This document shows positions 38,433 through 46,199 of a stretch of 64,000 nt of DNA, in pieces (the stretch's first letter is position 1; every line of letters begins with the position of its first letter). The translations under genes and the position numbers were made by a program. The notes under the pieces were generated by a model. The model had not been told where the DNA came from. It made no database searches and saw only the letters and a program-made list of their open reading frames with translations. The stretch comes from Pseudomonas parafulva (GTDB lineage: Bacteria; Pseudomonadota; Gammaproteobacteria; Pseudomonadales; Pseudomonadaceae): NCBI RefSeq assembly GCF_000800255.1, contig NZ_CP009747.1, positions 3,410,001 through 3,474,000 on the forward strand, written 5' to 3'.

Positions 38433-39209
38433 TCACCAATACGTCTCGACCGCGACTTGGCCGGGGCGTTTGCTGAGGCTCAGTTGCAGGTCGCGGGCTT
38501 TGAGGACTTTGCGGGTCTCGTCGATCATCTCCGGATTGCCGCAGAGCATGATGCGCGAGTGCTCGGGCGACAGCTCCAGGCCCGCGGCGCGCTCCAGCTC
38601 GCCGGTTTCGATCAGCGTGGTGATGCGCGCGTTCAGCGCGCCGGGGTGGGATTCGCGGGTGACCACCGGGATGAACTGCAGCTTGCCGGCGAACTCGGTC
38701 AGGTATTCACGCTGCTCGAGGCCCGCGATCAGGTCCAGGTAGGCCAGCTCCTTGGCTTCGCGCACTGAATACACCAGTTTGATTGTGTCGAAGCGCTCCC
38801 AGGCCTCGAAGTCCTGAAGGATCGATACGAACGGCGCGATGCCGGTGCCGGTGGCCAGCAGCCACAGGTCGCGGCCGTCGACGAAGCGGTCCAGGGTCAG
38901 GTAGCCGTAGGCCTGGCGCTCGATCAGCAGGCTGTCGCCCTTCTGCAAGCGGCTCAGCTCGCTGGTGAACTCGCCGTCTGGCACTACGATCGAGAAGAAA
39001 TCGAGGAACTCGTCGTGCGGAGCGCTGACCATCGAGTACGCACGCCACACCACGCTGCCATCGGCCCTGGTCACCCCCAGACGCGCGAACTGGCCCGAGC
39101 GGAAACGAAAGCCCGGATCGCGTGTGACCCGCAGACTGAACAGGTTCGGCGTCAGTGGCTGCACATCGAGCAAGGTCTGAGAGGTGTATTTGTCGGCGCT
39201 GGCGGTCAT
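38433..39209 (-). CDS. fpr: Ferredoxin/flavodoxin-NADP reductase
   Basis: 258-aa FAD enzyme that moves electrons between NADPH and ferredoxin or flavodoxin. The FAD site RAYSMVSAPHDE (about residues 56-67), the NADP site LATGTGIAPFVSIL (about 117-130), MLCGNPEM near the C-terminus and the aromatic C-terminal residue (VETYW) are seen. AGGAG ribosome site before the ATG. It lies between mscL and the divergent luxR-type gene. Pseudomonads often have two such reductases; which paralogue this is cannot be fixed from sequence alone. Confidence 0.92.
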   Translation of the reverse strand: MTASADKYTSQTLLDVQPLTPNLFSLRVTRDPGFRFRSGQFARLGVTRADGSVVWRAYSMVSAPHDEFLDFFSIVVPDGEFTSELSRLQKGDSLLIERQAYGYLTLDRFVDGRDLWLLATGTGIAPFVSILQDFEAWERFDTIKLVYSVREAKELAYLDLIAGLEQREYLTEFAGKLQFIPVVTRESHPGALNARITTLIETGELERAAGLELSPEHSRIMLCGNPEMIDETRKVLKARDLQLSLSKRPGQVAVETYW

Positions 39210-39406
39210 GGGGGGCTCCTGGAATGATTGCGCCCAGTGTCTCGCAAACCGCCGCGAAGAAACACCGCGCGGCTGTAGGCGTATAGCTTAAGAGCAAGAA
39301 ATTACCCTGCACTTCGTCGCTATAGCCAAAAATTCCCAGCGGTTTTTACAGCTTTTTCTACACTCAAGTGGGTGAGTCCAATCCTGGATCCAACTGGAGC
39401 AGCGTC

Positions 39407-40120
39407 ATGCCGCACTGGAAGCAAGAAAAGCTGCAGACCCTGCTCGGGGAGCGGCACCCCGAAAGAATGTTCGACCAGGCCATCTTGCTGGCGCAAGAGA
39501 TGGGCATGATGTACCTCGGGCTGGTGTTGCACCTGCACATTCCGGCACGTCACCCGCAGACCATCCTATACAACAATTTTCCCGAAGCGTGGAACGAGCG
39601 CTTTCGCGCCGACCGCGATTTCATCCTCCAGGACCCGGCCATCAACCGCAGCCGCATCAGCGCCGTTCCGGTGCTGTGGGAGGATGAGCTGTACGACGAG
39701 GTGCCCGATTTTCGTGAGGCCGCGTGCACCCATGGCCTGCGTCATGGCTGGACGCAGTCGCTCTACGACCGCTACAACCACGAGAGCCAATTGAGCGTGG
39801 CACGCAGTCAGCGCCGCATCTCCGCCCACGAACTGCTCAGCAAAAGCGCACAGCTTTTGTGGTTGCACAATGTGCTGCATGAGCTGATCTGCGAGCACCA
39901 CCGCCGAGCGGAAAGCCCGTCCCATGAGCTGACAGAGCGCGAACTCGAAGTCACCAAATGGACAGCCGACGGCAAGACCGCTTCAGACATCGCCTGCATC
40001 CTCTCCCTCTCCCCCAGCACCGTGAACTTCCATATCCGCAGCGTCATCACCAAACTCGGCGTCACCAACAAGACCGCTGCCGTTGCAGTCGCCGCGGCTC
40101 GCGGTTTGATCTGGAAGTGA
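39407..40120 (+). CDS. ppoR: Orphan LuxR-family regulator, PpoR-like
   Basis: 237-aa regulator with an N-terminal autoinducer-binding domain (about residues 15-160) and a C-terminal LuxR helix-turn-helix (about 175-237; LTERELEVTKWTADGKTASDIACILSLSPSTVNFHIRSVITKLG). There is no luxI-type synthase nearby, so it is a LuxR solo. Position between fpr and rlmG is that of PpoR in P. putida KT2440, by recollection. Ribosome site TGGAGC before the ATG at 39407; the GTG at 39368 is an alternative. Ligand binding is unconfirmed. Confidence 0.82.
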   Translation: MPHWKQEKLQTLLGERHPERMFDQAILLAQEMGMMYLGLVLHLHIPARHPQTILYNNFPEAWNERFRADRDFILQDPAINRSRISAVPVLWEDELYDEVPDFREAACTHGLRHGWTQSLYDRYNHESQLSVARSQRRISAHELLSKSAQLLWLHNVLHELICEHHRRAESPSHELTERELEVTKWTADGKTASDIACILSLSPSTVNFHIRSVITKLGVTNKTAAVAVAAARGLIWK

Positions 40121-40209
40121 CTGCCGCTGCCTGGCAAAGCCTGTAGAATCGAGCGTTTTCCAGCACGCAGACGACCTCTGCGCGCGCAGCCGTTTCGAGC
40201 CCGTTTCCC

Positions 40210-41334
40210 ATGCCTCTGCTCACCAGCCCCTTCGCCGAACTCGACCTGATCCGCCAGCCGGAGCAGAACAACGACCCGCTACAGGCCTTCGACGCCGCCG
40301 ACGAATACCTGCTCTCGCACCTGGCCACCCAGGCGCCCGCCGCCGACGCCCGGGTGCTGATTCTCAACGACAGTTTCGGCGCCCTGGCCGCGAGCCTGGC
40401 TGGGCAAGTGCAGGTGATCAGCAGCGGTGACTCGCACCTGGCTCACCTGGCACTGGATAAGAACCTGGCGCGCAACGGCAAGCCCTTCGACTGCGTGCCG
40501 TTCGTGCCCGCCAGCGCCGCTTGGCAGGGGCCGTTCGACCGCGTGCTGGTGCGCGTGCCGAAGACCCTGGCCTTGCTAGAAGAGCAGTTGATTCGCTTGC
40601 AGGGCCATCTGGCGCCGGGCGCCGAAGTGATCGCCGGCGCCATGATCAAGCACCTGCCGCGCGCGGCGGGCGATTTGCTGGAGCGCTACATCGGCCCGGT
40701 GCAGGCGTCGCTGGCGCAGAAGAAAGCGCGTCTGCTGACCGCCACGTTCGCCGAACGCCCACAGGCCGTGTCGCCCTATCCCACGCGCTACCGTCTGGAC
40801 AGCCCGGCGCTGGAGCTGCTCAACCACGCCAACGTGTTCTGCCGCGAAGGCCTGGACATCGGCACCCGCGCCTTCCTGCCCCACCTGCCGCGCGACTTGG
40901 GCCAGGCACGTATCGCCGACCTGGGGTGCGGCAACGGCGTGCTGGGCATCGCCAGCGCGCTGCTCAACCCGCAAGCGCAGCACACCTTGGTGGATGAGTC
41001 GTACATGGCCGTGCAGTCGGCGCGGGAGAACTGGCAGGCGGCATTGGGCGAACGGCTGGCGGATATCCGTGCGGACGACGGGCTGGCGGGGCAGGACAAG
41101 CAATCGCTGGACGTGGTGCTGTGCAACCCACCGTTCCACCAGCAGCAGGTAGTCGGCGATTTCCTCGCCTGGCGCATGTTCCAGCAAGCGCGCGAAGCGC
41201 TGGTGGTGGGCGGCGCCCTGTACATCGTCGGCAACCGCCACCTGGGTTATCACAGCAAACTGGCGCGGCTGTTCCGCGGCGTTGAACAAGTGGCCGCGAC
41301 GCCCAAGTTCGTGGTGCTCAAAGCGCGCAAGTAA
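40210..41334 (+). CDS. rlmG: 23S rRNA (guanine-1835-N2) methyltransferase RlmG
   Basis: 374-aa two-domain methyltransferase, the exact length of P. putida RlmG. The N-terminal inactive domain (about residues 1-190) and the C-terminal catalytic domain (about 195-374) carry SAM motif I IADLGCGNGVLGIASALL and the catalytic NPPF motif (VLCNPPFHQQ) for N2-guanine methylation. RsmC, its paralogue, is a different length. Single gene, followed by a repeat cluster. Confidence 0.92.
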   Translation: MPLLTSPFAELDLIRQPEQNNDPLQAFDAADEYLLSHLATQAPAADARVLILNDSFGALAASLAGQVQVISSGDSHLAHLALDKNLARNGKPFDCVPFVPASAAWQGPFDRVLVRVPKTLALLEEQLIRLQGHLAPGAEVIAGAMIKHLPRAAGDLLERYIGPVQASLAQKKARLLTATFAERPQAVSPYPTRYRLDSPALELLNHANVFCREGLDIGTRAFLPHLPRDLGQARIADLGCGNGVLGIASALLNPQAQHTLVDESYMAVQSARENWQAALGERLADIRADDGLAGQDKQSLDVVLCNPPFHQQQVVGDFLAWRMFQQAREALVVGGALYIVGNRHLGYHSKLARLFRGVEQVAATPKFVVLKARK

Positions 41335-41409
41335 TGCCTGGACATGTGTGGAGGTGGCCCCGGCGATGGGTGCGGCGAAGCTGAAAACCTGGGACCGCTG
41401 CGCGGTCCA

Positions 41410-41645
41410 TCGCGACGCAAGGCCGCTCCCACAAGGGCCGGTGAGCTGCCCGAAATTGAGCAGTACAGTTGCGACCTTAGCCTCTAGCGCTCGATGATCT
41501 CCCAATCTGTCTGACACCGCGCCGGCTGCGTTTGGGAGATACCTGAAATTGAGCAAGACAGTCGCGCCCTTAGCCCCTTGCGCTCGATGATCTCCCAATC
41601 TGTCTGACATGGCGCCGGCTGCGTGGGAGCGGCCTTGCGTCGCGA
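41410..41645. repeat. Composite repeat: two tandem ~86-base units between inverted REP copies
   Basis: A perfect 23-base inverted repeat (41410-41432 against 41623-41645; core GGAGCGGCCTTGCGTCGCGA) encloses two direct repeats. Unit one covers 41452-41538, unit two 41545-41629; both share GAAATTGAGCA and the block CGCTCGATGATCTCCCAATC. The outer sequences are of the P. putida REP type. It lies in the gene-free stretch 41335-41699 between rlmG and the cio operon, where nothing else is seen. Confidence 0.85.
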
Positions 41646-41699
41646 AAAGGGCCGCAAAGCGGCCCCGGCGATCTCAAGCGAACACTGGCGCGTCCCCGC

Positions 41700-41840
41700 T
41701 CAATGGGTGGTCAAACCCGCCGCATTCATGAACAGGCGCATGCCATAGGCCACCACGCCCAGCGCCGCGACGCTCAGTGCCCAGATCAGCACCAACCAGC
41801 CCAGGCGCTGCCAGAGTGGCTTCTTCTCTTCGACCGTCAT
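41700..41840 (-). CDS. DUF2474 mini-subunit of the cyanide-insensitive oxidase
   Basis: 46-aa single-span membrane protein: charged N-terminus (MTVEEKKPLWQRLGW), one hydrophobic helix (about residues 14-35, VLIWALSVAALGVVAYGM), short tail. The gene starts 13 bases after cioB on the same strand. Its size and position match the DUF2474 proteins next to CioAB, counterparts of CydX, which stabilise cytochrome bd-type oxidases. The homology to CydX is by analogy. Confidence 0.85.
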   Translation of the reverse strand: MTVEEKKPLWQRLGWLVLIWALSVAALGVVAYGMRLFMNAAGLTTH

Positions 41841-41853
41841 CGCCCTGCCCTCC

Positions 41854-42861
41854 TCAGTGATACCCGTCATCGTGGCGCACCTTGCCGCGGAACACGTAGT
41901 AGCTCCAGAAGGTGTACCCCAGGATCAGCGGCAGGATGAACAGCGTGCCCACCAGCATGAAGCCTTGGCTCTGCGGTGGCGCAGCGGCCTCCCAGATGGA
42001 TATCGACGGCGGAATGATGTTCGGCCACAGGCTGATGCCCAGCCCGCTGTAGCCCAGGAAGATCAGCACCAGCGTCAGCAGGAACGGCAGGTAGTTGGCA
42101 TGCCGCGCCACCGCCTTGAGCAAGCCGTAGAAGGTCACCAGCACCAGCACAGGCACCGGCATGAACCAGATCAGGTTGGGCATGCTGAACCAGCGCCCGG
42201 CGATCTGCCCGTAGGCCAGCGGCGTCCACAGGCTGACGATGCCGATCACCACCAGCAGCACCAGCGCCAACGGCCGGGCCAGGTCGTGCATCTGCTTCTG
42301 CAGCGGGCCTTCGGTCTTCATGATCAGCCAAGTGCAGCCCAGCAGCGTGTAGGCCACGATCAACCCCAGCCCACTGAACAGGCTGAACGGCGTCAGCCAG
42401 TCCAGCGTGCCACCGGCATAGTGCCGATCGACCACCTTGAAGCCTTCGATGAAGGCGCCCAGCGCCACGCCCTGGAAGAACGTCGCCACCAGCGAGCCGC
42501 CGATGAACGCCTTGTCCCACAGGTGACGCTTGTCGTCGGTGGCCTTGAAGCGGAACTCGAAGGCCACGCCCCGGAAGATCAACCCCACCAGCATCAGCAT
42601 CAACGGCAGGTACAGCGCCTCCAGCACCACCGAATAGGCCAGCGGAAACGCCCCGAACAACCCCGCGCCGCCCAGCACCAGCCAAGTCTCGTTGCCGTCC
42701 CAGACCGGGGCGACGGTGTTCATCATCACATCGCGGTCACGCTCGCCCTTGACGAAGGGGAAGAGCATGCCGATACCCAGGTCGAAACCATCCATGACCA
42801 CGTACATCATCACCCCGAAGATGATGATCACGGCCCACATCAGTGGCAGATCGATACCCAT
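41854..42861 (-). CDS. cioB: Cyanide-insensitive terminal oxidase, subunit II
   Basis: 335-aa membrane protein with nine hydrophobic segments. It has the CydB-family features DGFDLGIGMLFPF (about residue 25), WDGNETWLVLGGAGLFGAFP (about 54) and a long C-terminal helix. It pairs with CioA to reduce oxygen to water with ubiquinol. The ATG at 42861 is 4 bases from the cioA stop, so they are translationally coupled. Confidence 0.93.
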   Translation of the reverse strand: MGIDLPLMWAVIIIFGVMMYVVMDGFDLGIGMLFPFVKGERDRDVMMNTVAPVWDGNETWLVLGGAGLFGAFPLAYSVVLEALYLPLMLMLVGLIFRGVAFEFRFKATDDKRHLWDKAFIGGSLVATFFQGVALGAFIEGFKVVDRHYAGGTLDWLTPFSLFSGLGLIVAYTLLGCTWLIMKTEGPLQKQMHDLARPLALVLLVVIGIVSLWTPLAYGQIAGRWFSMPNLIWFMPVPVLVLVTFYGLLKAVARHANYLPFLLTLVLIFLGYSGLGISLWPNIIPPSISIWEAAAPPQSQGFMLVGTLFILPLILGYTFWSYYVFRGKVRHDDGYH

Positions 42862-42864
42862 GGC

Positions 42865-44301
42865 TCAGTTCCCCTCGTTCAGGCTGGCGTGCTGCGGCGT
42901 ACCGCGATCATCGGCGGCGGACAACGGCCGCGCCGGCGTGCGTTGCTGCCCCGGACCACCCGGCGGCTGACTGTCGCCCTCGCCGCTGGCCGGGCCCTTG
43001 CGCACCAGGCGCATCATGTAGCCCAGGCCGGTGCCGAACAGCGCGAAGTACACCACCACGAACATCACCAAGGTGAAGCCAAGTTGCAGGGTACTGTGGT
43101 TGGACACCCCATCGGCAGTACGCATCAGCCCGTACACCACCCACGGCTGGCGCCCCACCTCCGTGGTGAACCAGCCAGCCAGAATGGCAATCAGCCCGGA
43201 CGGCCCCATCCACAGCGTCAGGTACAGGAACGGCCGCGAGCTGTACAAGGTGCCGCGCTTGCGCAGCCACAGGCTCCACAGACCGACCAGGATCATCAGC
43301 ATGCCCAGCCCGACCATGACCCGGAACGACCAGAACACGATGGTCGAATTGGGCCGGTCCTCAGGCGCGAATTCCTTCATGGCCGGCACTTGCTGGTCCA
43401 GGCTGTGGGTCAGGATCAAGCTGCCCAGTGCCGGAATCTCGATCTTGAACCGGGTGGTCTCGGCCTGCATGTCCGGCAGCCCGAACAGGATCAGCGGCGT
43501 CGGCTCGCCCGGCGTGTTCTCCCAGTGCCCTTCGATGGCGGCGATCTTCACCGGCTGGTGCTTGAGCGTGTTCAGGCCATGGAAGTCGCCGATCACCGCC
43601 TGAATGGGCGCGACGATCAACGCCATCCACATGGCCATCGACAGCATCTTGCGCACCGCCGGGTTGTCCCGCCCGCGCAGCAGGTGCCAGGCCGCCGACG
43701 CACCGACGAAGAACGCCGTGGCCACGAACGCGGCCGTGGCCATGTGCATCAGGCGGTAGGGGAACGACGGGTTGAAGATGACCAGGAACCAGTCCATCGG
43801 CACCACGCGACCGTCGATGATCTCGTGGCCCTGCGGCGTCTGCATCCAACTGTTGGAGGCGAGGATCCAGAAGGTCGACACCAGCGTGCCGATCGCCACC
43901 ATCACCGTGGCGAAGAAGTGCAGCCCCCGGCCCACGCGGTTCCAGCCGAACAGCATGACGCCCAGGAACCCCGCTTCCAGGAAGAAGGCGGTGAGCACTT
44001 CGTAAGTGAGCAGCGGACCCGTGATCGACCCGGCGAAGTCGGAGAACCCACTCCAGTTGGTGCCGAACTGATAGGCCATGACCAGCCCGGAGACCACGCC
44101 CATGCCGAAGTTGACGGCGAAGATCTTCGACCAGAACTGGTAGAGGTCACGGTAGACGCGGTTGTCGGTCTTCAGCCAGAGGCCTTCGAGCACCGCAAGA
44201 TAGCTCGCCAGACCAATGGTGATGGCTGGGAACAGAATGTGGAAGGAGACGGTAAACGCAAACTGGATTCGGGCGAGCTCCAAGGCTTCCAAACCGAACA
44301 T
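42865..44301 (-). CDS. cioA: Cyanide-insensitive terminal oxidase, subunit I
   Basis: 478-aa quinol oxidase subunit. Haem-ligand and quinol-site features: FSFHILFPAITIG-type helix 1 (here VSFHILFPAITIG, His19-like), GWNRVGRGLHFFATVMVAIGT, and the Q-loop around EDRPNSTIVF. The short Q-loop and the sequence place it in the CIO (bd-II/CioA) branch, which lacks the long E. coli CydA loop and resists cyanide. A perfect Anr-type box lies 148 bases upstream of the start. It is first of cioA-cioB-DUF2474. Confidence 0.94.
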   Translation of the reverse strand: MFGLEALELARIQFAFTVSFHILFPAITIGLASYLAVLEGLWLKTDNRVYRDLYQFWSKIFAVNFGMGVVSGLVMAYQFGTNWSGFSDFAGSITGPLLTYEVLTAFFLEAGFLGVMLFGWNRVGRGLHFFATVMVAIGTLVSTFWILASNSWMQTPQGHEIIDGRVVPMDWFLVIFNPSFPYRLMHMATAAFVATAFFVGASAAWHLLRGRDNPAVRKMLSMAMWMALIVAPIQAVIGDFHGLNTLKHQPVKIAAIEGHWENTPGEPTPLILFGLPDMQAETTRFKIEIPALGSLILTHSLDQQVPAMKEFAPEDRPNSTIVFWSFRVMVGLGMLMILVGLWSLWLRKRGTLYSSRPFLYLTLWMGPSGLIAILAGWFTTEVGRQPWVVYGLMRTADGVSNHSTLQLGFTLVMFVVVYFALFGTGLGYMMRLVRKGPASGEGDSQPPGGPGQQRTPARPLSAADDRGTPQHASLNEGN

Positions 44302-44448
44302 GATGCTTCCTCTTCAGGTAATCAGGCGTTCGGGCTCGTGACCCACACGCTCACTGCCCCTACAGATGATCGAGTGCGCTGTTGTCGGATTGTTCTGTTC
44401 GATCGCAGGGAACCTGGCCGGTCGGCCGAATCGTTGCATCTGGAACGA

Positions 44449-44462
44449 TTGATCCAGATCAA
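44449..44462. promoter_or_regulatory. Anr (FNR-type) box upstream of cioAB
   Basis: TTGATCCAGATCAA is a perfect match to the TTGAT-N4-ATCAA consensus. It is 148 bases before cioA (minus strand) and 195 bases before the plus-strand gene at 44657. Being palindromic, it could serve either. Anr repression of cio is known in pseudomonads. The remainder of the gene-free span 44302-44656 shows nothing else certain. Confidence 0.85.
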
Positions 44463-44656
44463 CGACTGAAGCCAAGCATAGACCCGAACGCCAGCACAGC
44501 CTGTGTGGTTGTTTGCCGCGTGACCGGTTGCCTCACCCTCTTTACCTTCGCAACATTTCGTGCGCAAACCTCCGGCAACGCCAATGGAACCCTTGGCCAA
44601 AGGCCACAGTCCACTTTTCAGGCCCACTTTCCCGCGGCCTTCACGAGGAGACACCC

Positions 44657-44935
44657 ATGAAAGGTACTGCGCTTTCCGCCGTATTCGCGGCTGCCACCCT
44701 GCTGGCCTCGCCGGTGTTCGCTGCCGATGACCTGTGTGCGATCAACCTGCAGAAGATCAACGACGAAATGGCCACCACCGGCGCCACCTCCGAAGGCCTG
44801 GTCGATGCCCTCAACAAGCACATCGACGAAGCCAAGGCCGCCCAGGCCAAGGGCGACAACAAGGAATGCATCACCATCACCAACAAGGTGCTGGAGCGTC
44901 TGAACAAGACTGAAAAAGGCAGCAGCGGCGCCTGA
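44657..44935 (+). CDS. Small exported protein, unknown function
   Basis: 92-aa protein with a clear signal peptide (MKGTALSAVFAAATLLASPVFA, cut near residue 22). The mature part is helical and acidic/lysine-rich with two Cys (DDLCAINLQ, DNKECITI) that could form a disulphide in the periplasm. GAGGAG ribosome site before the ATG at 44657. Similar small periplasmic proteins occur in many pseudomonads without known function. The next feature is ssrA. Confidence 0.78.
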   Translation: MKGTALSAVFAAATLLASPVFAADDLCAINLQKINDEMATTGATSEGLVDALNKHIDEAKAAQAKGDNKECITITNKVLERLNKTEKGSSGA

Positions 44936-45040
44936 TTCGGGGCTGTGGAAAGGGCGGCGGCACCCGCTGTCGACGCCGCCCCTGTAAAGGCGTATACTGC
45001 GCGGCACGTGTCGCGAGATACGTCAGCTAGAGCTGAGTGT

Positions 45041-45432
45041 GGGGCCGATTAGGATTCGACGCCGGTCGCGAAACTCTAGGTGCATGCCGAGTTGGTAACA
45101 GAACTCGTAAATCCACTGTTGCAACTTTCTATAGTTGCCAATGACGAAAACTACGAGGGCTACGCTCTCGCTGCGTAAGCAGCTGAGCCCGCTCTCCTGG
45201 TAGCTTCGGCTCCAGCAATCACCAGGGGATGCCTGTAAACCCGAAGTGATTGTCATACAGAACAGGATCGTCGTGTAGCACGTTGGGGGCAAAGCGACTA
45301 AAACTTACCCAACTCGTCCAAAGCACCCTGCCACTCGGGCGGCTGCGGATTAACTCAGTTGAGATGGCTAAGCATGTAGTACCGACAGCGGAGTACTGGC
45401 GGACGGGGGTTCAAATCCCCCCGGCTCCACCA
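45041..45432 (+). ncRNA. ssrA: Transfer-messenger RNA (tmRNA)
   Basis: The 5' end GGGGCCGATTAGGATTCGAC and the 3' end GGTTCAAATC...CGGCTCCACCA form the tRNA-like half; the 7-bp acceptor stem pairs with one G-U. CCA is encoded at 45430-45432. The tag reading frame at 45137-45178 encodes ANDENYEGYALAA then TAA, a normal Pseudomonas-type degradation tag. Downstream of the frame come regions compatible with pseudoknots. A TATACT -10 hexamer lies at 44994. tmRNA rescues stalled ribosomes with SmpB. Its 3' end is a frequent attachment site for genomic islands, and accessory genes begin right after it. Confidence 0.96.
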
Positions 45433-45447
45433 AATCCGAAACAGAAG

Positions 45448-45472
45448 AAGACGCCTTTGGGCGTCTTTTTTT
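45448..45472 (+). terminator. Terminator of ssrA
   Basis: 8-base stem AAGACGCC/GGCGTCTT with a 4-base loop and a run of seven T, 15 bases after the tmRNA 3' end. Confidence 0.9.
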
Positions 45473-45483
45473 GTGCGCGGGAT

Positions 45484-45732
45484 TCAGTGCCTCAACGGCA
45501 GCACGCCATCACCTTTCCCCTCCTCCGTCATCGCCTCCAGCTTGGCGAACTGCTCGCTGGCCAGCCGGCTGATGATTCGGATCGCCTGATGAATGCCCGC
45601 GGTGTTGCGGACGCTCAGTTGCGGGTTGTGCTCACACTCCAGCACCTCGTCATGCTGGACCAGCGCCTCGCCAAATAGCTCGAGCGTCCAGACGTAGCTT
45701 TGGAGGGTAGACAAATGCTCACGGTCAGTCAT
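45484..45732 (-). CDS. Hypothetical small protein, distal gene of a two-gene unit
   Basis: 82-aa soluble, mainly helical and acidic protein (MTDREHLSTLQSYVWTLELFGEALVQHDEVLECEHN). No recognised domain or membrane segment. It overlaps the end of the small gene at 45725-45865 by 8 bases (ATGA-type), which suggests coupled translation. The unit lies behind a structured RNA. Size and organisation fit small accessory genes found next to C4-like RNAs in pseudomonads; role unknown. Confidence 0.6.
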   Translation of the reverse strand: MTDREHLSTLQSYVWTLELFGEALVQHDEVLECEHNPQLSVRNTAGIHQAIRIISRLASEQFAKLEAMTEEGKGDGVLPLRH

Positions 45733-45865
45733 GGGACACCTCCTGCTTGGCGCAGTCGGCGAGGGCTTGGCTATTGATCGGGTAGAAAGCTGGGAATGGC
45801 GTGGCCACAGGGGTTGGCCGGCGGAGAGCGGATGCGGGGATCCTGCTCAGAATGCGAATTAGCAT
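45725..45865 (-). CDS. Small ORF behind the C4-like RNA
   Basis: 46-aa basic peptide (MLIRILSRIPASALRRPTPV...). GGAG lies 8 bases before the ATG at 45865. The frame stays open upstream to 46000, where an ATG lies inside the structured RNA, so a longer 91-aa product is possible but would begin in a stem. It overlaps the next gene. No domain is recognised; the reading could be a leader peptide. Confidence 0.45.
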   Translation of the reverse strand: MLIRILSRIPASALRRPTPVATPFPAFYPINSQALADCAKQEVSHD

Positions 45866-45919
45866 GCATGAGACTCCAAGTTTGAGGTTGGAGCTACCAC
45901 GATCCTTCCTACGGGATTG

Positions 45920-45999
45920 GGTGGCAGCTGTGCGTGGGGTAGGAATACCGGGAAACTTGGAACCCGGCCAGGCCGAAGCCTGCCCACACACAGCCGCCA
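45920..45999 (-). ncRNA. Structured RNA resembling phage C4 antisense RNA
   Basis: The segment folds on paper into a three-way junction. A closing stem (GGTGG...CTGTG...GTGGG at 45920-45938 against CCCACACACAGCCGCC at 45983-45998, with one 3-base bulge and one mismatch) encloses hairpin CCGGG/CCCGG (45948-45967) and hairpin CAGGC/GCCTG (45969-45982). On the minus strand the last loop is a cUUCGg tetraloop, favouring that orientation. Layout and key bases resemble C4 RNAs, antisense regulators of P1-like antirepressor genes. The identification is from memory and needs a covariance-model search. Confidence 0.45.
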
Positions 46000-46017
46000 T
46001 GACATCACAGCAGACGC

Positions 46018-46051
46018 AAAAAAGGCGCCAGCCGATGGGATGGGGCGCCTT
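46018..46051 (-). terminator. Terminator-like hairpin upstream of the C4-like RNA
   Basis: 8-base stem AAGGCGCC/GGCGCCTT with a 14-base loop, followed on the minus strand by a T-run. It lies 19 bases before the C4-like RNA, so it would stop or attenuate transcription entering that unit. Confidence 0.6.
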
Positions 46052-46199
46052 GTGCGAGCGCCAAGTTTACCAGCAGGTTCCTACACCTGGTCGCAGATTT
46101 TGCTGCGACTTGGGGAATGTAGCCTTGAGGCGGACTTGTTCGCAACCGCTCGTGGGGAAGGAAATTTCCTTAAAGTGGGTAGTTTGTAATCACACCTAC

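Noticed and set aside
40576..41610. Minus-strand frame with SDRLGDHRA peptide repeats
   Set aside because: It arises from the tandem DNA repeat at 41452-41629 running into the antisense of rlmG. The repeat is real, the protein is not.
41857..44469. 870-codon plus-strand open frame over cioAB
   Set aside because: An antisense shadow, rich in His/Gln/Arg as expected from the complement of membrane-protein codons.
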